The notes under the pieces were generated by a model. The model worked only from the letters and a program-made list of their open reading frames with translations. It had not been told where the DNA came from and made no database searches. From positions 930,717 through 994,716 of the forward strand of contig NZ_GG657738.1 in the NCBI RefSeq assembly GCF_000158815.1: a stretch of DNA of 64,000 nt, in the 5' to 3' direction. Shown here in pieces: positions 51,175 through 59,237 of this stretch. The stretch's first letter is position 1; the number at the start of each line of letters is the position of its first letter. The translations under genes were made by a program, and so were the position numbers. The stretch is from Micromonospora sp. ATCC 39149 (GTDB lineage: Bacteria > Actinomycetota > Actinomycetes > Mycobacteriales > Micromonosporaceae).

Positions 51175-52464
51175 TCACGGCACCCTCGCCGGGTCGGGTG
51201 GCACCGGCGTGGCGACGCTGCGGGGCGCCAGGACGCCCGGCCAGGCGGCGATCACGGTGGCGAGAGCGGCCGCGACAGCACAGAGGACGAATCCGCCGAT
51301 CGCGCCGGTCGGCCCGTCGACGATCACGCCGGCCACCGCGGAGCCGGCCGCAGCCATCGTCAGGTTGACGGTCGTCAGCCAGGTGTAGGCCTCGGTCAGC
51401 ATCGACGCCGGGGCGATCCGGGCCATCAGGTTCGCCTGCACGGTCATGGCCGGCGCGATGACGGCGCCGGTGACCAGCAGCACCGCGCCGAGGGCGATGC
51501 TGTTGGGCATGGCCGCCCAGGCGGCGTATCCCACCGCCAGACCGGCCAGCAGCACGGTCAGCTGCCGAGAAAGCGCGGTGTCCCAGTTTCGTGCGCCGTA
51601 CCAGAGGCCGGCCGCCGCGCTGCCGAGGCTCCAGATGGCGATCAGCACCCCGGTCACGGCCTGTGCTTGGTCGCCGTCGTGGGTGGTCGCGAACGCGGCG
51701 ACGGCGACCGGCGAGGCGCCGAACGAGAATGCCACCCCGGCGGCGCACAGCAGCAGGGCGGGCATCCGCGGTGCCCGCAGCGGTCCCAGGCCTCGAGTTG
51801 GCGCATGGCCCTGCGGCTCGAGCCGGCGCATGGCCTGGCCTCGGGCGAGTATGGCCGTGCCGCCGGCGGCGCAGGCGGCGGCCAGCACGATGGCGGCGGC
51901 CGGGCCCGCGACGCCCGGGCGGGCACCGGTCAACCCGGCGAGTGGCCCGGCCACGAGCATCGCCGCCGACAGCAGCAGCGGCCCGACAATGAACACCAGC
52001 TCGAACAGCGTCGACTCGGCCGCCATCGCCGCGGTCCGGATCCGCTCGCGACCGGTGCCGTCGGCGGTGAGCACCGTCCAGGCCGCGCGCAGGGCCGGGC
52101 TGGTGGCCGGGAACAGTGCTCCGGACAGCGCGGCCAGCGCGCAGAGCAGGACCAGGGGCTGCCCGGTGAGGGTGGCTGCCAGCAGGCTCAGCTGGGCGGC
52201 GGCGTAGGCAGCCCCGTACCAGGGCAGCACCCGGGCGGCACCGAAACGGTCGGCGAGCCGGCCGCCGACGGGTGCCGCCGCGGCCGTAGCCAGCGAGGTC
52301 GCCGCGGCGACCAGCGAGGCGTCGACGAAGGACCCGGTTGTCTCCCGGACGAGAAGGATCCAGGCGAGGACGGTCACGCCCTGCCCGAGCCGGGCCACCA
52401 CCCCGCCGGTCAGTAGCAGCGGCGCGCCCGGGACGCGCCAGAGTTCGACGTAGCGGGCCGTCAC
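51175..52464 (-). CDS. MFS exporter of the metallophore operon
   Basis: A 429-residue MFS protein with about 12 helices, for example LLTGGVVARLGQGVTVLAWI and LLVTGAVIAPAMTVQANLMA. It has the MFS loop GGRLADRFGAARVLPWYGAA. Placed between the ATP-grasp fragment and the uptake genes, it probably secretes the finished metallophore, as EntS or SbnD do for siderophores. GTG start at 52464 overlaps the stop of the small gene (GTGA). Confidence 0.85.
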   Translation of the reverse strand: MTARYVELWRVPGAPLLLTGGVVARLGQGVTVLAWILLVRETTGSFVDASLVAAATSLATAAAAPVGGRLADRFGAARVLPWYGAAYAAAQLSLLAATLTGQPLVLLCALAALSGALFPATSPALRAAWTVLTADGTGRERIRTAAMAAESTLFELVFIVGPLLLSAAMLVAGPLAGLTGARPGVAGPAAAIVLAAACAAGGTAILARGQAMRRLEPQGHAPTRGLGPLRAPRMPALLLCAAGVAFSFGASPVAVAAFATTHDGDQAQAVTGVLIAIWSLGSAAAGLWYGARNWDTALSRQLTVLLAGLAVGYAAWAAMPNSIALGAVLLVTGAVIAPAMTVQANLMARIAPASMLTEAYTWLTTVNLTMAAAGSAVAGVIVDGPTGAIGGFVLCAVAAALATVIAAWPGVLAPRSVATPVPPDPARVP

Positions 52465-52673
52465 CGGAGGCCTCCGGCGACCGAGGCGGCGCAGGCCCGA
52501 CCCGTGACCCGGGCATCGCGGGCGGTGGCCTGCCCGGCGGCCGGTACACCGGCCACGCCGACCTCGGTGGTGAGGTAGCTGACGGTGCACCGGTCGTGGT
52601 CGAGGTACCGGTCGTGGTGCGCGTAGCGGCCCCGCCGCTGGTGCAGCACGACCACATGGGGCCGCCGGCTCAT
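52461..52673 (-). CDS. 70-codon ATP-grasp N-terminal fragment
   Basis: A small ORF tied to both neighbours: its ATG overlaps the ATP-grasp stop (ATGA) and its stop overlaps the MFS start (GTGA). The first 40 residues, RPHVVVLHQRRGRYAHHDRY and LDHDRCTVSYLTTEVGVAGV, look like the N-terminal pre-ATP-grasp domain of amino-acid ligases. The last 25 residues are Ala-rich and unrelated. It could be the stump of a second ligase gene cut by deletion, kept because it couples translation, or a functional small protein. Confidence 0.65.
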   Translation of the reverse strand: MSRRPHVVVLHQRRGRYAHHDRYLDHDRCTVSYLTTEVGVAGVPAAGQATARDARVTGRACAASVAGGLR

Positions 52674-53959
52674 ACCGTGTCTCCTGCTGGTTCGACGTCG
52701 TAGAACCCGTACCCGTCGAGCCAGCCCACGGTGGCAAGGTCACGGTCGACGAGCTCCGGGCTCGAATGGGCGAGGACGATCATCATGGGTTCGGTGGTGT
52801 CGTCGACCGTCAGCGGCAGCCAACCGCCGGGCTCCACCCCGATCTGGATCTCGTGGCAGCTCTCCAGCGCACGCACCTGGTCCAAGAGCGGGTAGCTGCG
52901 CAGGATCCCGGTGACGGGCGACGTCAGGAACGCCATCGCCGCGTGCCGGCGCACCGTCTGCGGCCGGTCCACCTCCGCGAGAAAGGCCGCCGGGTCCAGA
53001 TACGCCTGGACGGTCCGTTCCACCTGCGACTCGCCGAGCGCCAGCAGCGCCTGGGCGGCGGTGTCGGCCCCACACAGGCGCACACCGACCTCGACCAGGC
53101 AGGGGCCCTCCGCGGTGAGCATGATCTCGTGGTGCGCCGGCCCGTGCCGAACCTGGAGGGCATCGAGCACCTCGCGGGCATACCCGACGAGTTCCGCCCA
53201 TTGCGGTGCCGTCGGCGGCACGAGGACGGCACCGCTGATCCGGTCGCGGACGCCGTTCGCGGAGATCTTCGTGTAGCGCCACACGTCGGTGGCCCGGTGC
53301 CGGCCGTCCCGGCTCACCGTGTTGACGACGTACTCGGTGCCGACCAGGTACTCCTGCGCCACCACGCCGTCGTTGCGCAGCGAAAAGATGTTGCGGGCCC
53401 CCGCCACGCTCCGGTAGGCGGCGACCGCCTCCTCTGGCGTGTCGCAGAAGGCCACCCCGTCATTGCCGGCGCTGCGCACCGGCTTCACGACGATCCGGCC
53501 GCCGAGGTCCGCGTGCCAGCGGGCCAGCTCCTCGGCGTCGGTGACGGCGAGCTGCTTCGCCGCGCGCAGCCCGGCGGCGCGCACCGTCTCGATCTGCACG
53601 TACTTGTCCCGGCGGGCGATGCTGAGCGCCGTGCCGTTGCTGGTCAGCCCGAGCGCCTCGCTGAGTCGGTCGGCCAGCTCCACGCCGAGCTCCCCGCCGG
53701 TGATCACGGCGACCGGCGCGTGTTCGGCCACGGCCTTCAGTGTCAGCTCGATGTCACCGTGGTGCACGATCGTGTCGGCGAAGAAGCTGTCACCGTCGTC
53801 GCCGCCGTGGGCCCGGTAGACCTGCGGCACCTCCTCGGTGCTGCGCAGCCGGACGACCGCGCAGCCCGCGTCGGCGAACGCTCTCGCGAGCCGCATCGTC
53901 GGGGCGTACACGTCGACCATCACCACCGTACGGTCGGAGGTCTGTCCGAGTGATGTCAC
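52670..53959 (-). CDS. ATP-grasp amino-acid ligase
   Basis: A 429-residue ATP-grasp enzyme: ITGGELGVELADRLSEALGL, RRDKYVQIETVRAAGLRAAK, GGRIVVKPVRSAGNDGVAFC (ATP-binding Lys) and HHEIMLTAEGPCLVEVGVRL with metal-binding Glu. It resembles L-amino-acid ligases such as BacD and DdaF-type enzymes, which join a carboxylate to an amine through an acyl phosphate. In this operon it is the obvious candidate for linking metallophore building blocks, in place of an NIS synthetase or NRPS. It starts 9 bp after the desulfurase-like gene. Confidence 0.83.
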   Translation of the reverse strand: MTSLGQTSDRTVVMVDVYAPTMRLARAFADAGCAVVRLRSTEEVPQVYRAHGGDDGDSFFADTIVHHGDIELTLKAVAEHAPVAVITGGELGVELADRLSEALGLTSNGTALSIARRDKYVQIETVRAAGLRAAKQLAVTDAEELARWHADLGGRIVVKPVRSAGNDGVAFCDTPEEAVAAYRSVAGARNIFSLRNDGVVAQEYLVGTEYVVNTVSRDGRHRATDVWRYTKISANGVRDRISGAVLVPPTAPQWAELVGYAREVLDALQVRHGPAHHEIMLTAEGPCLVEVGVRLCGADTAAQALLALGESQVERTVQAYLDPAAFLAEVDRPQTVRRHAAMAFLTSPVTGILRSYPLLDQVRALESCHEIQIGVEPGGWLPLTVDDTTEPMMIVLAHSSPELVDRDLATVGWLDGYGFYDVEPAGDTV

Positions 53960-53968
53960 GATGACTCC

Positions 53969-55288
53969 TCAGCGGTAGGAGGTGGCGTCGGTCAGGGAGT
54001 CGTCGAGCTGAGCCAGTACGGCCAGGAGCCGGTCAACCTCGTCGACGGTGTTGTAGGCGTGCAGGCTGACCCGCACCGAGCTCTCGCGTTCACCCGCCGG
54101 GCCCTGGCAGTGGGCGTTGGCGCGCACCATGAGGCCGTGCTCGGCGAGCACGAACCCCAGGTCCGCGGAGCTGATCCCGGGGTGCCGGAAGGTGACCAGG
54201 CCATGCCGGCGCTGCACGGTCGAGTCGAGGGCGAGGCTGTGCTGACAACCCAGGACCTGGATGGACGGCAGCCGGTACAGGCCGTCGGTCAGGCGAGCAC
54301 CGAGGGCGACCGTCCAGCGCGCGATCCGGTCCAGGCCGGTGACGTCGAACCAGTCGACGGCCGCCTGCAGGCTCACCAGGCCCGCCGTGTTGGGCGTACC
54401 CTCCCAGCCGCGGTGCACGTACCGCGGTCCACGGGTGTTCCGTGCCCACAACACGCCGATGCCGGGCAGCGCCATCGCCTTGTGCCCGGAGAACGCCACG
54501 AAGTCGACATCCAGGTCGGCGACCGAGACCGGCAGGTGGCCCACGCTCTGCGCAGCGTCCAGGCAGATCACCACGTCGTCGCCGACGAGCCGGCGGATGC
54601 GGTGCACGTTCATGTCGGCGCCGTACACGTGGTGCAGGTGGGTGACCGCCACGAAGCGGGTGTGTTCGCCGACGAGGCCCGCCAGCGCCGCGATGTCGTA
54701 GTCACCCGACGGCTCGTACGGCATCTCCACGAGGCGCACGGTGACGCCGCGCCGGGCCAGGACCTCCCGAGCTTCCTGCCACGGGCTGACGTTGGCGAGA
54801 TGGTCCGCCGCCGGGACAACGATCTCGTCGCCGTCGGCGAGGGTGTCGACGAGCCAGTCCAGGGCCACCCGGCGCAGTGCCTCGGTGGTGCCGCTGGTGA
54901 AGTGGACGCCGGAACGCTCCGGGTCGGGATCGGCGAGCAGGTCGCGTACCCGGCCGCGGCAGCGCTCCACCAGCGCCGATGTCTCGTTGGCCCACCGGTA
55001 CGTGCCGCGTCCGGCGTTGGCGTTCGCCGTCGTCAGGTACCGGTGCACGGCGTCGAGCACGGCCTGCGGTTTCTGCGCGGTGGCGGCGCTGTCCAGATAG
55101 GCCTCGCCGGCGGCCTCCGCGAAGATGGGGAACTGGGACCGTACCTCGCGCTGCCACGAGCCCAGTTCGGCGAGCACGCGGTCCGGGTGCTGCGCGGAGT
55201 CGGCCGGTCCGGCGCCGGGCACAGGACATGCCTCGGCCGATCCGGCCGCGAAACCGGGCACGCCGAGGGCCGACCGTGGCGCGGCCAT
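53969..55288 (-). CDS. Class V aminotransferase / cysteine desulfurase-like PLP enzyme
   Basis: A 439-residue fold-type I PLP enzyme similar to SufS/CsdA. EAYLDSAATAQKPQAVLDAV at the start, VICLDAAQSVGHLPVSVADL, and the PLP lysine in FSGHKAMALPGIGVLW. A Cys occurs at the desulfurase position in ANAHCQGP, so persulfide chemistry is possible. An extra 45-residue N-terminal tail (MAAPRSALGVPGFAAGSAEA) is unlike housekeeping SufS. Its ATG shares one base with the upstream stop (TGATG). It could mobilise sulfur for the rhodanese domain encoded next door, or act as an epimerase or lyase on a metallophore intermediate. Confidence 0.82.
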   Translation of the reverse strand: MAAPRSALGVPGFAAGSAEACPVPGAGPADSAQHPDRVLAELGSWQREVRSQFPIFAEAAGEAYLDSAATAQKPQAVLDAVHRYLTTANANAGRGTYRWANETSALVERCRGRVRDLLADPDPERSGVHFTSGTTEALRRVALDWLVDTLADGDEIVVPAADHLANVSPWQEAREVLARRGVTVRLVEMPYEPSGDYDIAALAGLVGEHTRFVAVTHLHHVYGADMNVHRIRRLVGDDVVICLDAAQSVGHLPVSVADLDVDFVAFSGHKAMALPGIGVLWARNTRGPRYVHRGWEGTPNTAGLVSLQAAVDWFDVTGLDRIARWTVALGARLTDGLYRLPSIQVLGCQHSLALDSTVQRRHGLVTFRHPGISSADLGFVLAEHGLMVRANAHCQGPAGERESSVRVSLHAYNTVDEVDRLLAVLAQLDDSLTDATSYR

Positions 55289-56634
55289 CAGCCGCGCACC
55301 AGCGGGGCGCCGGCGTCGCGCCAGGCGACGACGCCCCCGTCAAGGCTGCGGGCGTCGGCGTGCCCCATCCTGCTCAGCAGAGCGGCGTAGCGACGCGATT
55401 TTTCTCCCACCGGGCAGGCCAGCAGCACCGGACGGCGCCGATCCACGGGCAGCCCACCGCGCAGCAGGTCGTCGAAGATCTCGTCGACGATGTTGACCGA
55501 ACCCTCGATGTGGGCGGTCGCGAAGGCGAACGTGCCGCGCAGGTCGATGATCAACGGCTGAGTCTGCTCGATCCACTGCCGCGCCGCGGACACGTCCATC
55601 GACTGCGCCGCATCGGCTTCCGCATCGGTGACCGTGGAGACGGCACCGGCCCGGGCCGGCTGGTTCAACAGCTCCGGCCGGCGACGGCGGATGTAGCTGA
55701 GGTAGCTCTCCACCCGGTCGCACACGATGAACACCGCGCTGCGCCGGCCCGGGTCCTCGCCTGCCGCCGCCTGGGCGGCGAGGTCGGCGTCCACCTGGCG
55801 CAGGTAGCGCACGGCGCCCGTGTAGGCGCCCCCACCGGTGGGACCCGCCAGGATCCCGCACCGGCGGACCAGCGCCAGCAGACCGTCGATGGCCTCGTCG
55901 GCGGAGACGGCCTCGATGGTGTCGTACGTGCCCGGATCGAACAGGCCGACCTCGTGCACCTCGTCGATGTTGCGGATGCCGGGGATGAAGTCGGACTTTG
56001 CGGCGACCAGCCCGACCACAGTGACCGCCGGATCGTGCTCGCGCAGCACGCGGGCGACGCCGGTGGAGGACCCGGCGGTCCCGACACAGGCGATGAAGTA
56101 GTCGGGGGCCCTGCCGTCGAGATCCTTGACGATCTCGGGCCCGGTGCCCTCGATGTGGGCGGCGGTGTTGCGCGGGTTGTAGTACTGGTCGGTGTGCAGG
56201 TACCGCGACCCCGACTCGCTGATGGTGCGGTGGATCCGGGTCAGCGGGTCGTCGGTGTTCGTGGGGTCGAGGCATTCCGCCTGACCGGGCAGCTCCTCGA
56301 TGGTGGCGCCGAGCAGCAGCAGGAGGTCCTTGATCTCCGGGACCTTCATCCGGTTCGTGATGCTGGTGAACGGCAGCCCGTGCATGCCGGCGATGACGGC
56401 GAGCGCCTTGGCGGTGTTGCCGCTGGACAGCTCGACCACCGTGGCGCCGGACTCCTGGGCTTCGGCGAGCCGGGGTGCGGCCATGTTCCACGCCGCTCGA
56501 TCCTTCACCGAACCGAAAGGGTTGAGTAACTCCAGCTTGGCGTACAGGTCGATGTGCTCCAGGCCGTGCAGGGTCGGATCGATCCGCACTAGCGGGGTGT
56601 TGCCGATTGCGTCCGTGATGGAGTCGTACCTCAT
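55288..56634 (-). CDS. Cysteine synthase-like enzyme fused to a rhodanese domain
   Basis: A 448-residue fusion. Residues about 1-320 form a fold-type II PLP beta-synthase: KLELLNPFGSVKDRAAWNMA (PLP Lys), VELSSGNTAKALAVIAGMHG, and VGTAGSSTGVARVLREHD. Residues about 340-448 form a rhodanese with RGTFAFATAHIEGSVNI and the active-site Cys in LLACPVGEKSRRYAALL. The synthase half resembles SbnA-type enzymes that make 2,3-diaminopropionate precursors as well as cysteine synthases. No ornithine-cyclodeaminase partner (SbnB) is nearby. The fused sulfurtransferase suggests a thiol or persulfide product. ATGA overlap with the upstream decarboxylase. Confidence 0.88.
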   Translation of the reverse strand: MRYDSITDAIGNTPLVRIDPTLHGLEHIDLYAKLELLNPFGSVKDRAAWNMAAPRLAEAQESGATVVELSSGNTAKALAVIAGMHGLPFTSITNRMKVPEIKDLLLLLGATIEELPGQAECLDPTNTDDPLTRIHRTISESGSRYLHTDQYYNPRNTAAHIEGTGPEIVKDLDGRAPDYFIACVGTAGSSTGVARVLREHDPAVTVVGLVAAKSDFIPGIRNIDEVHEVGLFDPGTYDTIEAVSADEAIDGLLALVRRCGILAGPTGGGAYTGAVRYLRQVDADLAAQAAAGEDPGRRSAVFIVCDRVESYLSYIRRRRPELLNQPARAGAVSTVTDAEADAAQSMDVSAARQWIEQTQPLIIDLRGTFAFATAHIEGSVNIVDEIFDDLLRGGLPVDRRRPVLLACPVGEKSRRYAALLSRMGHADARSLDGGVVAWRDAGAPLVRG

Positions 56635-58139
56635 GCAAGAACCTCCTGCGGCTGCGCGGCGGTGGCCGTGGTTTCGGTGGTGGTACCGGCCGTTTCCAGC
56701 GGCCAGTACTGCTCGTCCAGGCACCACCGCCAGCGGGCGCCGTCCTGCCAGGCCGCGACGGTGCGGGCGACCGGCTGGTGCAGCGCGTGGTCCGCGCTGA
56801 AGTCCATGAAGTAGCCGGCCGTATTGGCGAAGGCGAGCAGGTCGCCGACCCGGGGCAGGGTGGGCAGGTACACCATGCGCCGGGTGATGAGGTCGGCCTC
56901 AAGGCAGAGGTTGCCCAGCAGGTAGACGGGATTCCCCTCGGCCGGCGACGGCGCGGCGGCGGGCGTGGCGGGCAGGAGGATGGGGTCCATCATCACGCCG
57001 TGCTCCTCGAGGCTGACATCGCGGGCGTTGAGGTCGAGGCGCACCAGATGCGGTCCCGCTGCCGTCGGACGAACCTCGAGGACCCGGGCCAGCACAGCGC
57101 CGCACTGGTCGAGCAGGGCGCGCCCCGGCTCGATCCACAGGTCGTACAGATGCTCCTGCAGCAGCGTCGCCAGGCTGCGCTCGCCCATCCCGGCGGAGGC
57201 CGTGCCGAGCAGTTCGGCGAGGTACCGGGGACCGGACAGCGGCCGGTGCGCCGGGTAGAGGCCGAGCGCGCCACGCAGCGACCCGGCCTCGGCCCGCCAG
57301 CCGTAGCCGTGGCCACCCCAGGTCAGCTCCGGTCGGCGCCCCAGCACCGCCAGGGCGAGTTCGCTGGTCCAGCGGTCCCACTGGTCGCCCTCGGCAAGGT
57401 AGTCGACGCCGAAGCCACCACCGATGTCGACGATCCGCGGGTGCAGCCCGTGCCGGTGGCAGCCCGCGAGTACGGTCAGGCAGCCCTCCAGTGCGGTCGC
57501 CTTCTCCGCCAGACCGATGGTGTCCAGGTGGTACGCGACGCCGATCAGCTCGACGGCGTCGCGGGCGCCGGCGATCCGCGCCAGGAGGGCGTCCACCTCG
57601 GCGACCGGCGTACCGAAGCGGCTCGGCCGGGAGAGGATCGTGGAACCGGCGGAGGTGAACGACGACAGCCGGAGCAACACCCGGACAGGTCGCAGCGCGT
57701 GGCGGCGGACCAGCGACACCAACTCGTCCAGCTCGGCCGGCGAGTCCAGGTTCACCGTGATCCCGCAGCGCGCGGCGAGCCAGAGGAACTCGGCGGTCTT
57801 GGGGCCGGTGGCCATCACCCGGTCCGGGGCGAAGCCCGCACCCAGCGCGTGCTGCAACTCGCCCAGGCTGGCCACGTCGATGGCGGCGGGCGTCGCCGCC
57901 AACCGGCGGACGAATGCCGCTGAGCGGTTCGCCTTGTGCGCGAAGAACACCTCGCCGCGCAGGTGATGTCCGGTGTAGACGGATTGAAATGCCGCGGCGT
58001 TGTCGGCAATCTGGTTGGGAAGCACCACGTTCAGCGGCGACCCGAGAGCTCGGACGAGGTCGTGCAGCAACGCGGGCTGCGTCAGCAGCTCACGCAGCCG
58101 ACCCTCCACCCTTGGTTGCAAGTACAGCGGGAGGTCCAT
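56631..58139 (-). CDS. Fold-type III PLP decarboxylase-like enzyme (Y4yA type)
   Basis: A 502-residue alanine-racemase/ornithine-decarboxylase-fold enzyme. GEVFFAHKANRSAAFVRRLA carries the PLP Lys, VDIGGGFGVDYLAEGDQWDR the phosphate-binding glycines, and LWIEPGRALLDQCGAVLARV the family motif. It matches my recollection of enzymes named after rhizobial Y4yA, which sit beside a cysteine-synthase-like gene and a siderophore synthetase on the NGR234 plasmid. A decarboxylation making an amine building block, as SbnH does in staphyloferrin B, is a reasonable guess. First gene of the long operon, with an AAACGA/TCGTTT dyad 30 bp upstream. Confidence 0.82.
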   Translation of the reverse strand: MDLPLYLQPRVEGRLRELLTQPALLHDLVRALGSPLNVVLPNQIADNAAAFQSVYTGHHLRGEVFFAHKANRSAAFVRRLAATPAAIDVASLGELQHALGAGFAPDRVMATGPKTAEFLWLAARCGITVNLDSPAELDELVSLVRRHALRPVRVLLRLSSFTSAGSTILSRPSRFGTPVAEVDALLARIAGARDAVELIGVAYHLDTIGLAEKATALEGCLTVLAGCHRHGLHPRIVDIGGGFGVDYLAEGDQWDRWTSELALAVLGRRPELTWGGHGYGWRAEAGSLRGALGLYPAHRPLSGPRYLAELLGTASAGMGERSLATLLQEHLYDLWIEPGRALLDQCGAVLARVLEVRPTAAGPHLVRLDLNARDVSLEEHGVMMDPILLPATPAAAPSPAEGNPVYLLGNLCLEADLITRRMVYLPTLPRVGDLLAFANTAGYFMDFSADHALHQPVARTVAAWQDGARWRWCLDEQYWPLETAGTTTETTATAAQPQEVLA

Positions 58140-58168
58140 CGATCGTCCCCTTCGGTCCCAGTCCGCGG

Positions 58169-58183
58169 AAACGATAGTCGTTT
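58169..58183. promoter_or_regulatory. Palindrome at the metallophore operon promoter
   Basis: AAACGATAGTCGTTT has perfect 6-bp arms and a 3-nt spacer. It lies 30 bp before the decarboxylase start. It differs in spacing from the Zur box at 46224 and may be a site for another metal regulator or a diverged Fur-family site. Confidence 0.6.
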
Positions 58184-58298
58184 GCATTACACAGGGAAAG
58201 GGGTCCGTCGGCCGCGGCCGGTCGCCGGCATCCACGCCAGGACACCGGACCCGGCCGCGGCGGGCGCCGGCTGATGCAGGTCGGCCGGTGGGAGGCCC

Positions 58299-59237
58299 TC
58301 AGGCGAGCACAGGACCGAGCTGACCGGTCACGTCCCCGTAGGCGTTACGGACCCAGGACTGTTCCGCCAGCCTGAGGTGGAGGTCACGCAGCAGGGCCGC
58401 ACGCCGTTGGGGTGTCATGGGTCCGTTCTGCGCCCGTTCCACCAGACGGCTCAGTGGCGCGACATCGTCGAGATCCTGCGGCGTCGGGCAGACACCGGCC
58501 TGCCGGGCACGGCGGAGCCCTGCCTGCATGGACACCACGGCAAACGGCCCGCCCGACAGTTCGTTCGTCAGGTAGGCGAGGTCCACGTCGTCACCCACCT
58601 TGTTGCCCACCATGACGACGACATCGCCGACCCCGGCTGCCGTCGCGAGATCGCGATAGCGGCGCGCCACCGAGACCGACTCCGGCGTCGGCTCCACCAC
58701 CACGACGATCAGGTCGAACTGGGCGTGCAGCGAATTGGCGAACGCGTCGGTGCCGGCCACCATGTCGCAAACCACCCAGTCGCCGGCACCGAGATGCAGG
58801 TGCGACAGCAGGTTCTCCAGGATGGCGAGATGGCCGTGGTAGCAGCCAGCGCCGATGTCCTCCCGCTCGTACGTGCCGACGTGCAACACGTGGGTGCCGG
58901 GATCGAGCGCCGTAGCGTGCCCGGCGAGCACAGGATCAGCCGGGTCGAGCGTGACCAGCCGGGATCCCGGACCCGGCGGCGTGGTGGGCACGAACTGCTC
59001 CACTGCGGACACTCGCGGGTTCGTGCCGAGCAGGTGCCGGCGGATCGAGGCGGCGTTCTGCGGCTGCGACATGGCCGACGCCGGGGTGGCGGTTACACCC
59101 AGCAATGGAGCCAGGTGGACGTTGACGTCCGCGTCGATGGCGAGGACACGGTGGCCGGCGGATCGCAGGAATCCGACGAAGAGGGCGGCGAGCGTGCTCT
59201 TGCCGCTACCACCCTTACCGGTGAAAGCGATTCTCAT
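58299..59237 (-). CDS. CooC/MinD-like P-loop ATPase
   Basis: A 312-residue deviant Walker A ATPase: MRIAFTGKGGSGKSTLAALF, VLAIDADVNVHLAPLLGV and the switch-like WVVCDMVAGTDAFANSLHAQ. It resembles CooC, which inserts nickel into CO dehydrogenase, but the CooC CxC motif is not seen; instead GAGCYHGHLAILENLLSHLH supplies one Cys and several His. No CODH or hydrogenase gene is present. Its position directly upstream of the metallophore operon, same strand, 160 bp apart, suggests a metal-handling role. Start at ATG 59237. Confidence 0.8.
   Translation of the reverse strand: MRIAFTGKGGSGKSTLAALFVGFLRSAGHRVLAIDADVNVHLAPLLGVTATPASAMSQPQNAASIRRHLLGTNPRVSAVEQFVPTTPPGPGSRLVTLDPADPVLAGHATALDPGTHVLHVGTYEREDIGAGCYHGHLAILENLLSHLHLGAGDWVVCDMVAGTDAFANSLHAQFDLIVVVVEPTPESVSVARRYRDLATAAGVGDVVVMVGNKVGDDVDLAYLTNELSGGPFAVVSMQAGLRRARQAGVCPTPQDLDDVAPLSRLVERAQNGPMTPQRRAALLRDLHLRLAEQSWVRNAYGDVTGQLGPVLA

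Noticed and set aside
52766..53953. Plus-strand open frame covering the ATP-grasp gene
   Set aside because: Mirror frame of a gene with clear ATP-grasp motifs.
48070..59237. Assignment of the operon as staphyloferrin B or EDDS biosynthesis
   Set aside because: Neither NIS synthetases nor an SbnB-type cyclodeaminase are present, and the rhodanese fusion and ATP-grasp ligase do not belong to those pathways.
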